DNA of 64,000 nucleotides. It comes from UBA1479 sp002706405 (GTDB lineage: Bacteria; Pseudomonadota; Alphaproteobacteria; Rhodospirillales; Casp-alpha2). The stretch is taken from the NCBI GenBank assembly GCA_963972255.1, contig CAXATO010000002.1:248001-312000 (forward strand), in the 5' to 3' direction. Under the pieces are notes generated by a model, which saw nothing but the letters and a program-made list of their open reading frames with translations, had not been told where the DNA came from and ran no database searches. Position numbers and translations under genes: made by a program. Shown piece by piece: positions 50,894 through 59,943 of the stretch; position 1 is the stretch's first letter; each line of letters begins with the position of its first letter.

Positions 50894-52888
50894 ATGTTAA
50901 TTCTGGGCATTCATTTTGGGCACGACGCATCCGTTTCTGTCGTGCATAACGGCGTTGTAAAAAACTGCATTGAACGAGAGAGAATCACACGTGCCAAGCA
51001 CGCTGTCGGAATCACCAGCAAAGAGATCGAATTGGCGCTTGAGGATTCTGGATTCAAACTAACGGACATTGATTTTTGTGCATGCACCTCTACCCAAGGC
51101 ATTGAGTATCTCTTCATCGACCCGCAGGCGCTATCGTTCAAGTTGGACTTATCCGCCCCGCATGCATCGTACTGTTCATGGGGTGGCACCCTTGATGAGA
51201 ATGACGCATCGTTAGTCGGGAAGACATATATCAAGGATACGTTCACAGCCGGCCGCGACCATCCCTACATCCGCAGGCTGTCGGATGATTTTCGCGAAAA
51301 CCTTGCCGACATGGCTTACTTCCCATCCGTCGAATCCTTTTGGCACGCGCCCGGATGGGACCAGGCGAAGGGGCTGGACCGGATTGCCGAGACCGTGACC
51401 GGCGACGTGCTGTCCGACGACAACGCCGGCGGCATGCAATTGCCGATCACGGCCAATATCCTGGGGCGGGAGATTCCCGGGTTCTTGCTGTCGCATCACT
51501 ATGCGCACGCGGCCTATGCCTATTACGCGTCGAACTTCGAGGACGCGGCCGTGTTTTCCCACGACGGAAGCCTGCCCACCAGGGGCTATGAATGCGGCAT
51601 GTATTATTACGGTCGCGGGAACCGCCTCTACAGCGTGGCCCCGCATTACCTGTCGATCGGCAACCTGTATGAGCGCATCGCCTTCATCCTGAACTTGGGA
51701 TACGACACCGGCGCGGGAAAACTCATGGGTCTCGCCCCGTGGGGCAAGCCCGCGTTCTATGACCCGCGTTTCGTCGGCAACTGGCACGACGGCCTTCAGG
51801 CCCCCATGCCGGAAGGCACGGCGCCGGCCGACAAATACGTTCCCGACTGGATCACGGAAGACCGGCACCCGTTGCTGTACCGCTGGCTGGTCCATTGCCT
51901 GAGGACGGCCGATGCCCAGGGTTACGACCTGGAGCCGCTGGGCGACACCGACCGGATGCTGGCGCCGATAAACGTTGATCTTGCGGCGAGCACGCAGCTC
52001 CTGTTCGAGGAAATCCACCTTCGCGCGGTCGCCGCTCAACACCAGGTCCAGCAGCGGTTGGATTGTGCGACGGATAATCTATGCCTGACCGGGGGAACCG
52101 CCCTGAGTTGCCCGACGAACACGCGCCTCTTTAACGAATCTCCCTTTACCGAGATGTTCGTTCCCCCCGCGGTCAGCGACGGCGGGCTGTCCATCGGCGC
52201 GGCATTGGCCGTGACCCACAACACCCTGGATGTGCCGCGGCCGCGCAGAACCCTCGATGCCACCGAATGCGCCTATCTGGGCCGGGCCTACGGACCCGAG
52301 GATTTTCAGGACGCGATCGACGCGTTCCGTGACCGGATCGAGGTTCACAACACGGAGAACGCCGTCGAGGACGCCGCCCGTGCGCTGGCCGCGAACCTGG
52401 TCGTCGGCTGGTTCGACGGCCGCAGCGAAACCGGGCCGCGGGCCCTGGGCCATCGCTCCATCCTCGCCCATCCGGGGCCGAAGGAGAATTGGGAGCGGGT
52501 GAACCGCATCAAGAAGCGGGAACTTTGGCGCCCCTTCGCTCCGGTCGTCCTCGAAGAAGATGCCGCCGAATATTTCACGAAATCGCCGATCCCCTCGCCG
52601 TTCATGCTTTTCACCGCGGACGTGAAAACACCGGACGACCTGGCGGCGATCACCCATGCGGACAACAGCGCCAGAATACAAACGGTAACCGCGGCGGACG
52701 GCCGCTATTACGAGGTGGTGAAACGGTTCCGCGATCTGACCAGGGTTCCGGTGCTGATGAACACATCCTTCAACGGCCCGGGCGAACCCGTCGTCGAAAC
52801 ACCCCGTGATGCCATCGGCGCATTTCTCGCCTGTGAATTGGATGTGCTCTATTTGGCCGATCGCAAAATCGTGCATAAGAAACAATGA
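50894..52888 (+). CDS. NodU/TobZ-type carbamoyltransferase 1 (long form)
   Basis: A 664-residue protein. The Kae1-like N-terminal domain has ILGIHFGHDASVSVV, SHHYAHAAYAYYASNF (metal histidines, about residues 197-206), FSHDGSLPTRG and TGGTALSCPTNTR. The C-terminal YrdC-like part has GRSETGPRALGHRSILAHP (about 509) and MNTSFNGPGEPVVETP (about 622). It uses carbamoyl phosphate and ATP, forming a carbamoyl-adenylate, to carbamoylate a sugar hydroxyl. It carries about 120 more residues than the two copies downstream. The first 350 bases are AT-rich and the rest GC-rich, which points to a recombination junction inside the gene. Confidence 0.9.
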   Translation: MLILGIHFGHDASVSVVHNGVVKNCIERERITRAKHAVGITSKEIELALEDSGFKLTDIDFCACTSTQGIEYLFIDPQALSFKLDLSAPHASYCSWGGTLDENDASLVGKTYIKDTFTAGRDHPYIRRLSDDFRENLADMAYFPSVESFWHAPGWDQAKGLDRIAETVTGDVLSDDNAGGMQLPITANILGREIPGFLLSHHYAHAAYAYYASNFEDAAVFSHDGSLPTRGYECGMYYYGRGNRLYSVAPHYLSIGNLYERIAFILNLGYDTGAGKLMGLAPWGKPAFYDPRFVGNWHDGLQAPMPEGTAPADKYVPDWITEDRHPLLYRWLVHCLRTADAQGYDLEPLGDTDRMLAPINVDLAASTQLLFEEIHLRAVAAQHQVQQRLDCATDNLCLTGGTALSCPTNTRLFNESPFTEMFVPPAVSDGGLSIGAALAVTHNTLDVPRPRRTLDATECAYLGRAYGPEDFQDAIDAFRDRIEVHNTENAVEDAARALAANLVVGWFDGRSETGPRALGHRSILAHPGPKENWERVNRIKKRELWRPFAPVVLEEDAAEYFTKSPIPSPFMLFTADVKTPDDLAAITHADNSARIQTVTAADGRYYEVVKRFRDLTRVPVLMNTSFNGPGEPVVETPRDAIGAFLACELDVLYLADRKIVHKKQ

Positions 52889-52910
52889 AACGGCTTGTAA
52901 GAGAAATTAA

Positions 52911-54539
52911 ATGATCATTCTTGGCATTCACGGAGGCTTCACCGTCGGTCAGCATGACCCCGGCGCGGCATTGATGATCGACGGCGACCTGGTCGCCATG
53001 GTGGAGGAAGAACGCCTGCTGCGGGTCAAATCCCCCCGGGGGGCGATTCCCGTTTACGCCATTTCCGCCGTGCTGAAGGAAGCCGGCATCACGATGAAGG
53101 ATGTCGACCTCGTCGCCCATCCAGGCGAAACCTACGAAGACGCGCCACCGCGGATATCCTCCTACCTGAAGCATTATTTCGGCCATTGTCCGGAACTTCG
53201 GCTGATCAATCATCAGCTCGCCCATCTTGCCTCGGCGTTCTTCCCCTCGCCGTTCGAACGGGCCATGGTCCTTTCCTATGATGCGTACGGCGACCGGTTG
53301 AGCGCGGCCATCGGCACGGCGGATCGGGACAAGGGCATCACCGTTCTGGAAACACGGGACAACGTGAACTCCCTTGGCCAGTTCTATGCCACGATGACGT
53401 CCTACATCGGCTTCCTGCCGGGCGAGGACGAATACAAGGTCATGGGCCTCGCCCCCTACGGCGAGCCGCGATTCGATCTATCGTTTTTTGCCTCACCCAC
53501 GAATAACGGCTTCACGGTCGATACCGCGACCTACATGCGTTCGGACCCCCGGCCCAAAATCGAACAAGAACCCTTTTATTCGGATGCGCTCGTCGAAAAG
53601 CTGGGCCCGCCCCGTGAACGGGCACAGCCGATCGAACAACGCCATCGCGACATCGCGGCCTCGGCCCAACATCAACTGCAGCTCTGCGCCAAGTCCCTGG
53701 TGGAATATCTCCACGGCCTGACGGGCAAAAAGAACCTTTGCATGGCCGGCGGCGTCGCCTTGAACTGTTCCGCCAATTATACCCTGCAGAATCTCGACTG
53801 CGTCGACGCCCTGTTCGTTCAACCCGCCGCCTCCGACCGGGGGCTTGCCCTTGGCTGCGCCATTCAGGCTTCTTTCGAACAGGGCCTCAAACCCGGGACC
53901 ATGAACCACGTTTATTACGGCCCCTCGCACGACGAAGCCGAAATGGAAGCCGCGTTCAAGCTGACGGGGCTGTCCTATGAACGGGTTGAAAATCCGGAAA
54001 TCGTCGCCGCCGAACTTCTACATCAGGGCGAGATTATCGGCTGGTATCAGGGGCGCTCGGAATTCGGCCCCCGGGCCCTCGGCAACCGGTCCATCCTGGC
54101 CGACCCCCGGCGCCAGGACATGAAGGATCTGATCAACGCCCGCGTCAAGTTCCGCGAGGAATTCAGGCCCTTCGCCCCGTCGGTTCTGGAGGAACGCGCA
54201 AGCGAGGTCTTCAAGCTCGACGGGCCGTCACCGTTCATGACCATCGCCTGCGGCGTGCAGGACGAATGGGTCGAAAAGCTGCCGGCGACCACGCATGTCA
54301 ACAAGACCGCAAGAGTGCAAACCGTTAGCAAAGAATCGAACGACCTCTATTATGGCCTGATCAAGGAATTCGACCGCTTGACCGGCGTCCCGGTCGTCCT
54401 GAACACGAGCTTCAATATCAAGGGCCAGCCGATCGTGGAAACGCCGCTCGAAGCGATCTCGACCTTTTGCGGCACGGGCCTGAGCGCGTTGGTGGTCGGC
54501 CCCTTCGTGGCCAAAAAGCCCAACGCACCGACTTTCTGA
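52911..54539 (+). CDS. NodU/TobZ-type carbamoyltransferase 2
   Basis: A 542-residue protein with all family blocks: ILGIHGGFTVGQHDPGAALMIDGDL, INHQLAHLASAFF (metal His pair, about residues 97-103), LSYDAYGDRL, MAGGVALNCSANY, and GRSEFGPRALGNRSILADPRR (about 380), PFAPSVLEERA and LNTSFNIKGQPIVETP. It is much closer to the third copy than to the first (both share HGG...QHD...DG at the start). Each copy may carbamoylate a different position or sugar. It begins 22 nt after the first copy. Confidence 0.92.
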   Translation: MIILGIHGGFTVGQHDPGAALMIDGDLVAMVEEERLLRVKSPRGAIPVYAISAVLKEAGITMKDVDLVAHPGETYEDAPPRISSYLKHYFGHCPELRLINHQLAHLASAFFPSPFERAMVLSYDAYGDRLSAAIGTADRDKGITVLETRDNVNSLGQFYATMTSYIGFLPGEDEYKVMGLAPYGEPRFDLSFFASPTNNGFTVDTATYMRSDPRPKIEQEPFYSDALVEKLGPPRERAQPIEQRHRDIAASAQHQLQLCAKSLVEYLHGLTGKKNLCMAGGVALNCSANYTLQNLDCVDALFVQPAASDRGLALGCAIQASFEQGLKPGTMNHVYYGPSHDEAEMEAAFKLTGLSYERVENPEIVAAELLHQGEIIGWYQGRSEFGPRALGNRSILADPRRQDMKDLINARVKFREEFRPFAPSVLEERASEVFKLDGPSPFMTIACGVQDEWVEKLPATTHVNKTARVQTVSKESNDLYYGLIKEFDRLTGVPVVLNTSFNIKGQPIVETPLEAISTFCGTGLSALVVGPFVAKKPNAPTF

Positions 54540-54567
54540 ACACGCATAGACGTCTGGATTTAGTTTT

Positions 54568-56178
54568 ATGAACATTATCGGCCTCCACGGCGGCGTGACG
54601 ACAATGCAGCACGACGCTGCCGCCGCCCTCATCTGCGACGGCAAGGTGGTTGCCTGCGTGGAAGAGGAACGCCTGTCACGCATCAAGCACGCCTATGGGC
54701 AAATCCCGGTCAAGGCCATCGCCGAAGTTCTGGATATCGGCGGGCTGACGGCCAAGGACATCGACCTGGTTTGCCATTCCGGGATCGAACACAAGGACCT
54801 TCCGGTCCGGGTTGCCCATTATTTCCGGCATTTCTTCGGCCATGTGCCGGAGATCCGGATGTACAACCACCAAGACACCCATCTGGCGTCCACTTTCTAT
54901 ATGTCCGATTTCGACGAAGCGATGGTCGCGTCGTTCGATGGATTTGGCGATTGGGAAAGCGGCGCGATGGGTCTGGCGTCCGCCTCGGGAATAGATGTGC
55001 TGCAACGCTTCGGCCACGAACTGTCGCTGGGCGTGTTTTACCAGACGATGGCGTCCTACCTGGGGTTCGCCGCGTCCGGCGACGAATACAAAGTGATGGG
55101 GCTTGCGCCTTATGGAAAACCTGGCGTCGACATTTCCCGGCTGATCCGCCCGACGGACGACGGCTATTTCGTTGATTCCGCCGTGTGGGACCGCGACCCC
55201 CCGGCCCGCTCCCATTTCGAAAACCGCTACGGGCAAATCGTCGTCGACGTGCTTGGCGAGCCGCGGCGGGCCGACGAGCCGCTGACGCAGCGCCATATGG
55301 ACATCGCGCACGCCACCCAACTGGCGTTCGAAGAAGTGATGGTCCACCTGATCACAAAACTGCACGAGCAAACGGGATCAAGGAACCTGTGCCTGAGCGG
55401 CGGGTGCGCCCTGAATTGCTTGGCGAACATGCGCATTCGCAAGCTCCCGTTCATCGAAAAAATGTTCGTTCAACCGGCGTCCACGGACCAGGGCACCGCA
55501 TTAGGCGGCGCGATCATGGGAGCGCTGGAACTCGGCGCGTCGGTGGAGCCGCTGACAAGCTACTTCCTTGGACGCGCGTACGAAGAAGCTGACTACCTGG
55601 AAGCCCTGGAACTGACGGGCATGAGCTACACACGCCCCGACGACGTCGCCGAGACGGCGGCCACCCTGCTTGCCGAGGGCAAGGTCATCGCCTGGATGCA
55701 GGGGCGCTCGGAATTCGGTCCCCGAGCCCTGGGGAACAGATCCATTCTCGCGGACCCCGGTCGGGCCGAAATGAAAGACGAAGTGAACAAGAGAATTAAG
55801 TACCGCGAGGGGTTCCGTCCGTTCGCGCCCGCGGTCCTTGCCGAGCGGGCGGAAGAGGTTTTCGATATGTCCGGCCCTTCCCCTCATATGACCGTCACCT
55901 ATCCCGTCCGGGAGGCGTGGAAGGATCGGTTGCCCGCGACAACCCATGTCAACGGCACGTCCCGTGTTCAAACGGTCTCGAAGGCTGACAACCCTCTTTT
56001 CTACGAGCTTATTTCACGCTTCGAGAAAAAGACGGGCCGGCCCGCGGTGATGAATACGAGCTTCAACATCAAGGGCGATGCGATGGTTGAAACGCCCCTG
56101 AACGCGATCGCGACCTTTGCCGGAACCGGGCTGGACGCGCTTATCCTCGGACCGTTCCTTCTTCAGAAGAACAAATGA
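54568..56178 (+). CDS. NodU/TobZ-type carbamoyltransferase 3
   Basis: A 536-residue protein: IIGLHGGVTTMQHDAAAALICDGKV, YNHQDTHLASTFY (about residue 98), ASFDGFGDWESG, LSGGCALNCLANM, GRSEFGPRALGNRSILADPG (about 379), PFAPAVLAERA and MNTSFNIKGDAMVETP. Metal and catalytic blocks are intact, so it should be active. It differs from copy 2 at many positions throughout, including the acceptor-side N-terminal domain, which argues for a different acceptor. Its stop overlaps the next methyltransferase start (ATGA). Confidence 0.92.
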   Translation: MNIIGLHGGVTTMQHDAAAALICDGKVVACVEEERLSRIKHAYGQIPVKAIAEVLDIGGLTAKDIDLVCHSGIEHKDLPVRVAHYFRHFFGHVPEIRMYNHQDTHLASTFYMSDFDEAMVASFDGFGDWESGAMGLASASGIDVLQRFGHELSLGVFYQTMASYLGFAASGDEYKVMGLAPYGKPGVDISRLIRPTDDGYFVDSAVWDRDPPARSHFENRYGQIVVDVLGEPRRADEPLTQRHMDIAHATQLAFEEVMVHLITKLHEQTGSRNLCLSGGCALNCLANMRIRKLPFIEKMFVQPASTDQGTALGGAIMGALELGASVEPLTSYFLGRAYEEADYLEALELTGMSYTRPDDVAETAATLLAEGKVIAWMQGRSEFGPRALGNRSILADPGRAEMKDEVNKRIKYREGFRPFAPAVLAERAEEVFDMSGPSPHMTVTYPVREAWKDRLPATTHVNGTSRVQTVSKADNPLFYELISRFEKKTGRPAVMNTSFNIKGDAMVETPLNAIATFAGTGLDALILGPFLLQKNK

Positions 56179-56966
56179 ACGCCGGCTATCTAAAGTACTA
56201 CGATCGCCCCTCGGCATTTGCGCCGTTCAGGTTTCTTTTCGACGGGTTGCTGTGCGGCTCCAACCTGCGCCGCGTTTCCCTGCTCAATCGCAAACGCGAT
56301 TACGAACGCATTTCCGGAGATGCCGGCCTGCTCGCCCTTCACAAGAACATCAATCAACTGCTGTTGGACGCCGGGGCGAACTGGCAGGGCTACGACTACG
56401 GTGAAGGTTATTTGTATCAAGGCTGTCCGCAGGTCGGTCTGTCCGGTCTTCGCGATACGGGCGCCCGGGTCGAGGCCATGGAGCTGGCGAGCCATGTCGC
56501 CGGCCGGTCGGTTCTAGAGATCGGCTGCAACAGCGGTTTCCTGAGCCTATCGATCGCCGACGCCGCCAAGTCGGTCGTCGGGTTCGACGTCAATCCCTAC
56601 CTGATCAAGATGGGCGAAGTCGTCGGCCAACACCTGGGCATCGACAACGTGAGTCTGTTGGAGTCCTCTTTCGAATCCTTCGACAGCGACGAAAAATTCG
56701 GCGCAGTGTTGAGCTTTGCCAACCACACAACCTACGACGGCAACACCAAGCAAACCCTGTCCGAATATTTCGGCCGCTGCGCCCGCCATCTTGATGCGGA
56801 CGGGATATTGCTCTTCGAATCCCACGCGCCGGGTTATGAAAAGGATCGGCTGGACGGCGTGCTCGACGTCATGGCCGAGCATTTCGATATCCAATCGAAG
56901 ACGGTTCTGAACTACGGCACGTTCCTCGACGACGGTCGAACCTTCTGCGTTGCCAGGAAACGGTAG
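56175..56966 (+). CDS. Class I SAM-dependent methyltransferase
   Basis: A 263-residue protein with a basic N-terminal region, then VLEIGCNSGFLSLSIADAA (about residues 115-133), VVGFDVNPYLIKMGEVV and FGAVLSFANHTTYDGNTK. It is translated from an ATG overlapping the stop of the third carbamoyltransferase gene. The SAM motif is complete. It is a sugar methylation candidate and may work on the carbamoylated sugar, or be the phosphoramidate O-methyltransferase of the downstream module; the sequence does not decide. Confidence 0.8.
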   Translation: MNAGYLKYYDRPSAFAPFRFLFDGLLCGSNLRRVSLLNRKRDYERISGDAGLLALHKNINQLLLDAGANWQGYDYGEGYLYQGCPQVGLSGLRDTGARVEAMELASHVAGRSVLEIGCNSGFLSLSIADAAKSVVGFDVNPYLIKMGEVVGQHLGIDNVSLLESSFESFDSDEKFGAVLSFANHTTYDGNTKQTLSEYFGRCARHLDADGILLFESHAPGYEKDRLDGVLDVMAEHFDIQSKTVLNYGTFLDDGRTFCVARKR

Positions 56967-57006
56967 TGTCGGCCGGCCCCCAACGTAAAAGCGATCGTTG
57001 ACGGCA

Positions 57007-58266
57007 ATGAAGTTGCCCGGATGGCTCATCATCGGCTTGTCGCTTCTGGTCGGCCTTGCGCCGTCGGCCGTCACGGCGCAGCCGACGCAGAGCGCCGAAA
57101 TGCGTTGCACCGGGGAACTGGATGCGGTCGTCGCCGCGGTGTTCGCCGCCGCCGACCAACGGACCACGCGTGATCTTTGCCGCCCCGAGGTCCAGCAGGT
57201 ATCAATCCCCGCCGGCGACGGAGAGCTTATAAAAATTAATCCCGACGCTTTGCCGAAGGTCGGGGCGATCCAGTTTTATGGCCTTGCCGGGTTCTACAAC
57301 GTGGTCCAGGCCTATCGCATGCGCGATGGCGAGGTCGAACCCCTGTCCTCCGTCGCACCCGACGCCCTGCGTCCATCTGACTGGATCGTCTTGTCGGGAC
57401 GTTACGATGCCCTGGTACTGCGGTCGCCGGGAGCCGAGATGTCATTCACCGGGGAAACCGTCGGGTTTTCGAGCCCGGCCGGCACCCCCTTGGTCTTCGA
57501 GGCCGTGGTCGCGCCGAAGCGGAGCCTGGCGGCCATTCACCCGGAGTGGGACAACCTCGAATTCGCCCATTTGTGGAATTGGCTTGGGGCGTTGGCCGGC
57601 CTGATCGAACAGACGATCGTCGCCCTTCACGAGATGACCGGATTGAGTTGGGGGATCACCATTCTTCTGTTCGCGGTCGCGCTGAAGATCATACTCTTGC
57701 CGACGAGCCTGCTGACCGTCCGCCTTCAGCAAAGCGTTGACCGGCATCAGAGCATCCTGGCCCCCCAATTGGCCGAGATCAAAGCCAACTACAAAGGCGA
57801 AGAGGCGCACAACCGCATCATGGCCGCCCATAAGGCCCTAGGCATCACGCCGTTTTACACGCTGAAGCCCATGCTCGTTACGGCGATCCACATTCCCATT
57901 CTGGTCGCGCTGTTCGCGGCCTTGGGTGAAATGTCGGAATTCGACGGCGTGTCCTTCCTGTGGATCGACGATCTTTCGCTGCCCGATACGGTGGGGACAT
58001 TGGAGTTCGCCCTGCCCGGCTTGGGTGATCGCATCAGCCTTCTGCCCTTCGTCATGACGGCGGCGACGGTGGCATCCGCCCTTCTGGTCCGTGATCCGAG
58101 CGTGCACGCGGATGTTTTGAAAAGCCGCAAGCGGAACCTTTACTTCATGGCCGCCGGCTTTTTCCTGCTGTTTTATCCGTTTCCGGCCGTCATGGTTTAC
58201 TACTTCACATTGGCCAACATCCTTCACACGGTTTTTCAGCAATTTTCGAAACCTTCGCCGTCATGA
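57007..58266 (+). CDS. YidC/Oxa1-family membrane protein insertase paralogue
   Basis: A 419-residue protein with a signal peptide (KLPGWLIIGLSLLVGLAPSAVTA, cleavage near residue 24), a periplasmic domain to about residue 190, and then the Oxa1/YidC membrane core: GITILLFAVALKIILLPTSLLTVRLQQSV, KALGITPFYTLKPMLVTAIHIPILVALF and YFMAAGFFLLFYPFPAVMVYYFTLANILHTVFQQ. It is shorter than housekeeping YidC and sits within a glycan operon, so it probably is a specialised insertase or membrane enzyme for this pathway. The start is ATG at 57007. The stop overlaps the next start. Confidence 0.82.
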   Translation: MKLPGWLIIGLSLLVGLAPSAVTAQPTQSAEMRCTGELDAVVAAVFAAADQRTTRDLCRPEVQQVSIPAGDGELIKINPDALPKVGAIQFYGLAGFYNVVQAYRMRDGEVEPLSSVAPDALRPSDWIVLSGRYDALVLRSPGAEMSFTGETVGFSSPAGTPLVFEAVVAPKRSLAAIHPEWDNLEFAHLWNWLGALAGLIEQTIVALHEMTGLSWGITILLFAVALKIILLPTSLLTVRLQQSVDRHQSILAPQLAEIKANYKGEEAHNRIMAAHKALGITPFYTLKPMLVTAIHIPILVALFAALGEMSEFDGVSFLWIDDLSLPDTVGTLEFALPGLGDRISLLPFVMTAATVASALLVRDPSVHADVLKSRKRNLYFMAAGFFLLFYPFPAVMVYYFTLANILHTVFQQFSKPSPS

Positions 58267-59645
58267 CCGACCGCCTCACCGAAGACCAGTTGTCGGCTCA
58301 TCTCGACATCCAAGAGCCCGCCGTTCCGCCGGCGGGACGGACGTTGCGGGAATTGCTCCAGACACCATCCTGGACAGAGGAACAGCAGGCGGCCGTGCGG
58401 TCACTGGCCAAAGAGATCGACATCCACGGAAAGCTCCGCCTGGAACGACCCGACCGCGACGACGCTGAACCGGTCGCCGCCGACCCGGCACCCGAAATGT
58501 GGCGGCTGGCCTACGGCGTCTTGCACAAGGCCCTACGCACCGACGAGGCGGAAAACGCGACGCCGGCGCGACGCCTGAAATGGCTGAACGTTCTGTACAA
58601 GACCGCCGACCGGCTCGACCTTGGCGCCGACACGTCCAAGACCGTACTCGCGGATTTGGACCAGCGGCTTACCGATCAGGCCAAGGTCTGGTCGCCGGTT
58701 TCGGGCGACAACGCGGACGACGCGCCGTCCACCGGGCACGACGGACAAACCGCCGACGGCAGCACAACCATTCCCCTAACGGTGCTGTTTTACGACAGCC
58801 CCATTGCGCGGGCCTATCTTGCCACCTTGCGGGGCCTTGGACTGCGCCCGGAGCGCATCATCAACCTTGTCGCCGCCAAGGACTTGGTCACGAAAAAGCC
58901 CGTCGGCCGCTGGCTGCCGAGATCGATCCGCCGGGACTATGCCGCCCACCGGCATCGCACGAGAATTCATTATTGGCCGCAACGGTTGCAGCGCACCGCC
59001 AAGGGGACCGTTACCACCCTGCTGCATGGGATCTCACGGCAATTCGGATTTCCGGCGCAGGTCCTGGACGACGCCCATTCGATGACGCCCCTGTCCGGAT
59101 ACAGCGACACCATCGACACCGTCTTGATATCCGGTCTCAAGGACGACGCCTTGGCGGCGTACCTGCGAAACCTTCCCGCCGCGACCGTCCTCTATACCGG
59201 CGGCGGCATCGTGCCCAGGGATCTGTTGGACCTGACGCATCTGCGGTTCCTGCATGTTCATCCGGGCTACCTGCCCGACATTCGCGGCGCCGATTGCACC
59301 CTGTGGTCGGCCTTGTTGCACCGCCGCCTGTCGGCCAGCTGTTTTTACATGGCGCCCGGCATCGACACCGGCGACATCGTCGCCCGTCGATGGCTGCCGC
59401 CGTTTGCGGCCCCTCTTGCGCCCGAGCTTGAAGCGCCGAACCGATACCGCGCCATATACGGTTTTCTCGACCCCTGGGTACGCGCTTACGTGCTGAGGTC
59501 GGTCGTCACCCAGAATCGGGAATTCGGCCAAATGGCATCACGGCCGCAACGCCCGGAAGAAGGCCAGACCTTCCATTTCATGCATCCGAAAATACAGGCC
59601 GCTGCGATCGCGGCGCTGGAGGGTGCCCCGGCACCGGGGGCCTGA
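58263..59645 (+). CDS. Formyltransferase-family protein with N-terminal extension
   Basis: A 460-residue protein. The first 165 residues are helical and acidic (EDQLSAHLDIQ... LRELLQTPSW) with no recognised fold. The rest is a formyltransferase-type domain (LTVLFYDSPIARAYLATL, later LRFLHVHPGYLPDIRGADCTLWSALLHRR with the His-Pro and Asp of the 10-formyl-THF site, about residue 330, and DTGDIVARRWLPP). It would N-formylate an amino sugar, as the VioF/ArnA-type enzymes do. Its ATG overlaps the YidC-like stop. Confidence 0.8.
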   Translation: MTDRLTEDQLSAHLDIQEPAVPPAGRTLRELLQTPSWTEEQQAAVRSLAKEIDIHGKLRLERPDRDDAEPVAADPAPEMWRLAYGVLHKALRTDEAENATPARRLKWLNVLYKTADRLDLGADTSKTVLADLDQRLTDQAKVWSPVSGDNADDAPSTGHDGQTADGSTTIPLTVLFYDSPIARAYLATLRGLGLRPERIINLVAAKDLVTKKPVGRWLPRSIRRDYAAHRHRTRIHYWPQRLQRTAKGTVTTLLHGISRQFGFPAQVLDDAHSMTPLSGYSDTIDTVLISGLKDDALAAYLRNLPAATVLYTGGGIVPRDLLDLTHLRFLHVHPGYLPDIRGADCTLWSALLHRRLSASCFYMAPGIDTGDIVARRWLPPFAAPLAPELEAPNRYRAIYGFLDPWVRAYVLRSVVTQNREFGQMASRPQRPEEGQTFHFMHPKIQAAAIAALEGAPAPGA

Positions 59646-59650
59646 GTACT

Positions 59651-59678
59651 CGGCAAATCGCCGCCGGCGATTTTGCCG
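59651..59678. terminator. Strong hairpin inside the second operon
   Basis: CGGCAAATCGCC pairs with GGCGATTTTGCCG across a 3-nt loop (GCC), with one bulged T, giving a 12-bp stem. CCTTGATCTTTTC follows, a weak T-run. It could reduce read-through to the downstream phosphoramidate genes or stabilise an mRNA end; read-through is expected if the RfaH-like factor acts. Confidence 0.4.
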
Positions 59679-59712
59679 CCTTGATCTTTTCGATATCGCT
59701 AGGGGAAGTCCG

Positions 59713-59934
59713 ATGAAATTTCTTCAATTCGCATTTGTCTTAATGTTCTGCGGATTCGCCGCCCCCACCGAAGCCTTGGCCTATATCGACCCGGGTTCGG
59801 GCAGCGCGATCATGTCCTTCATTGTCGGGCTGCTGGTCGCCATTGGGCTGGCGGTGAAAACTTTCTGGTACAAGATCACGTCGTTGTTTTCGCGCAAGCC
59901 GCGCCCGGATGATGACCACAAGCCGAACGCCTAG
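59713..59934 (+). CDS. Small membrane protein with YIDPGSGS motif
   Basis: A 73-residue protein with a signal-like N-terminus (KFLQFAFVLMFCGFAAPTEALA) followed by YIDPGSGSAIMSFIVGLLVAIGLAVKTFWYKI and a basic tail. This short 'YIDPGTGS' type of protein recurs next to surface-polysaccharide and phosphotransferase-type genes, but its function is not known to me. A good ribosome-binding site (AGGGGAAG) precedes the ATG at 59713. It starts 10 nt before the glutamine-kinase-like gene ends the gap and is likely co-transcribed. Confidence 0.75.
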   Translation: MKFLQFAFVLMFCGFAAPTEALAYIDPGSGSAIMSFIVGLLVAIGLAVKTFWYKITSLFSRKPRPDDDHKPNA

Positions 59935-59943
59935 GTTTTTACC

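Noticed and set aside
50894..56178. The three carbamoyltransferases as an assembly duplication
   Set aside because: The three proteins differ in length and throughout their sequence, so they are true paralogues, not a copied contig.
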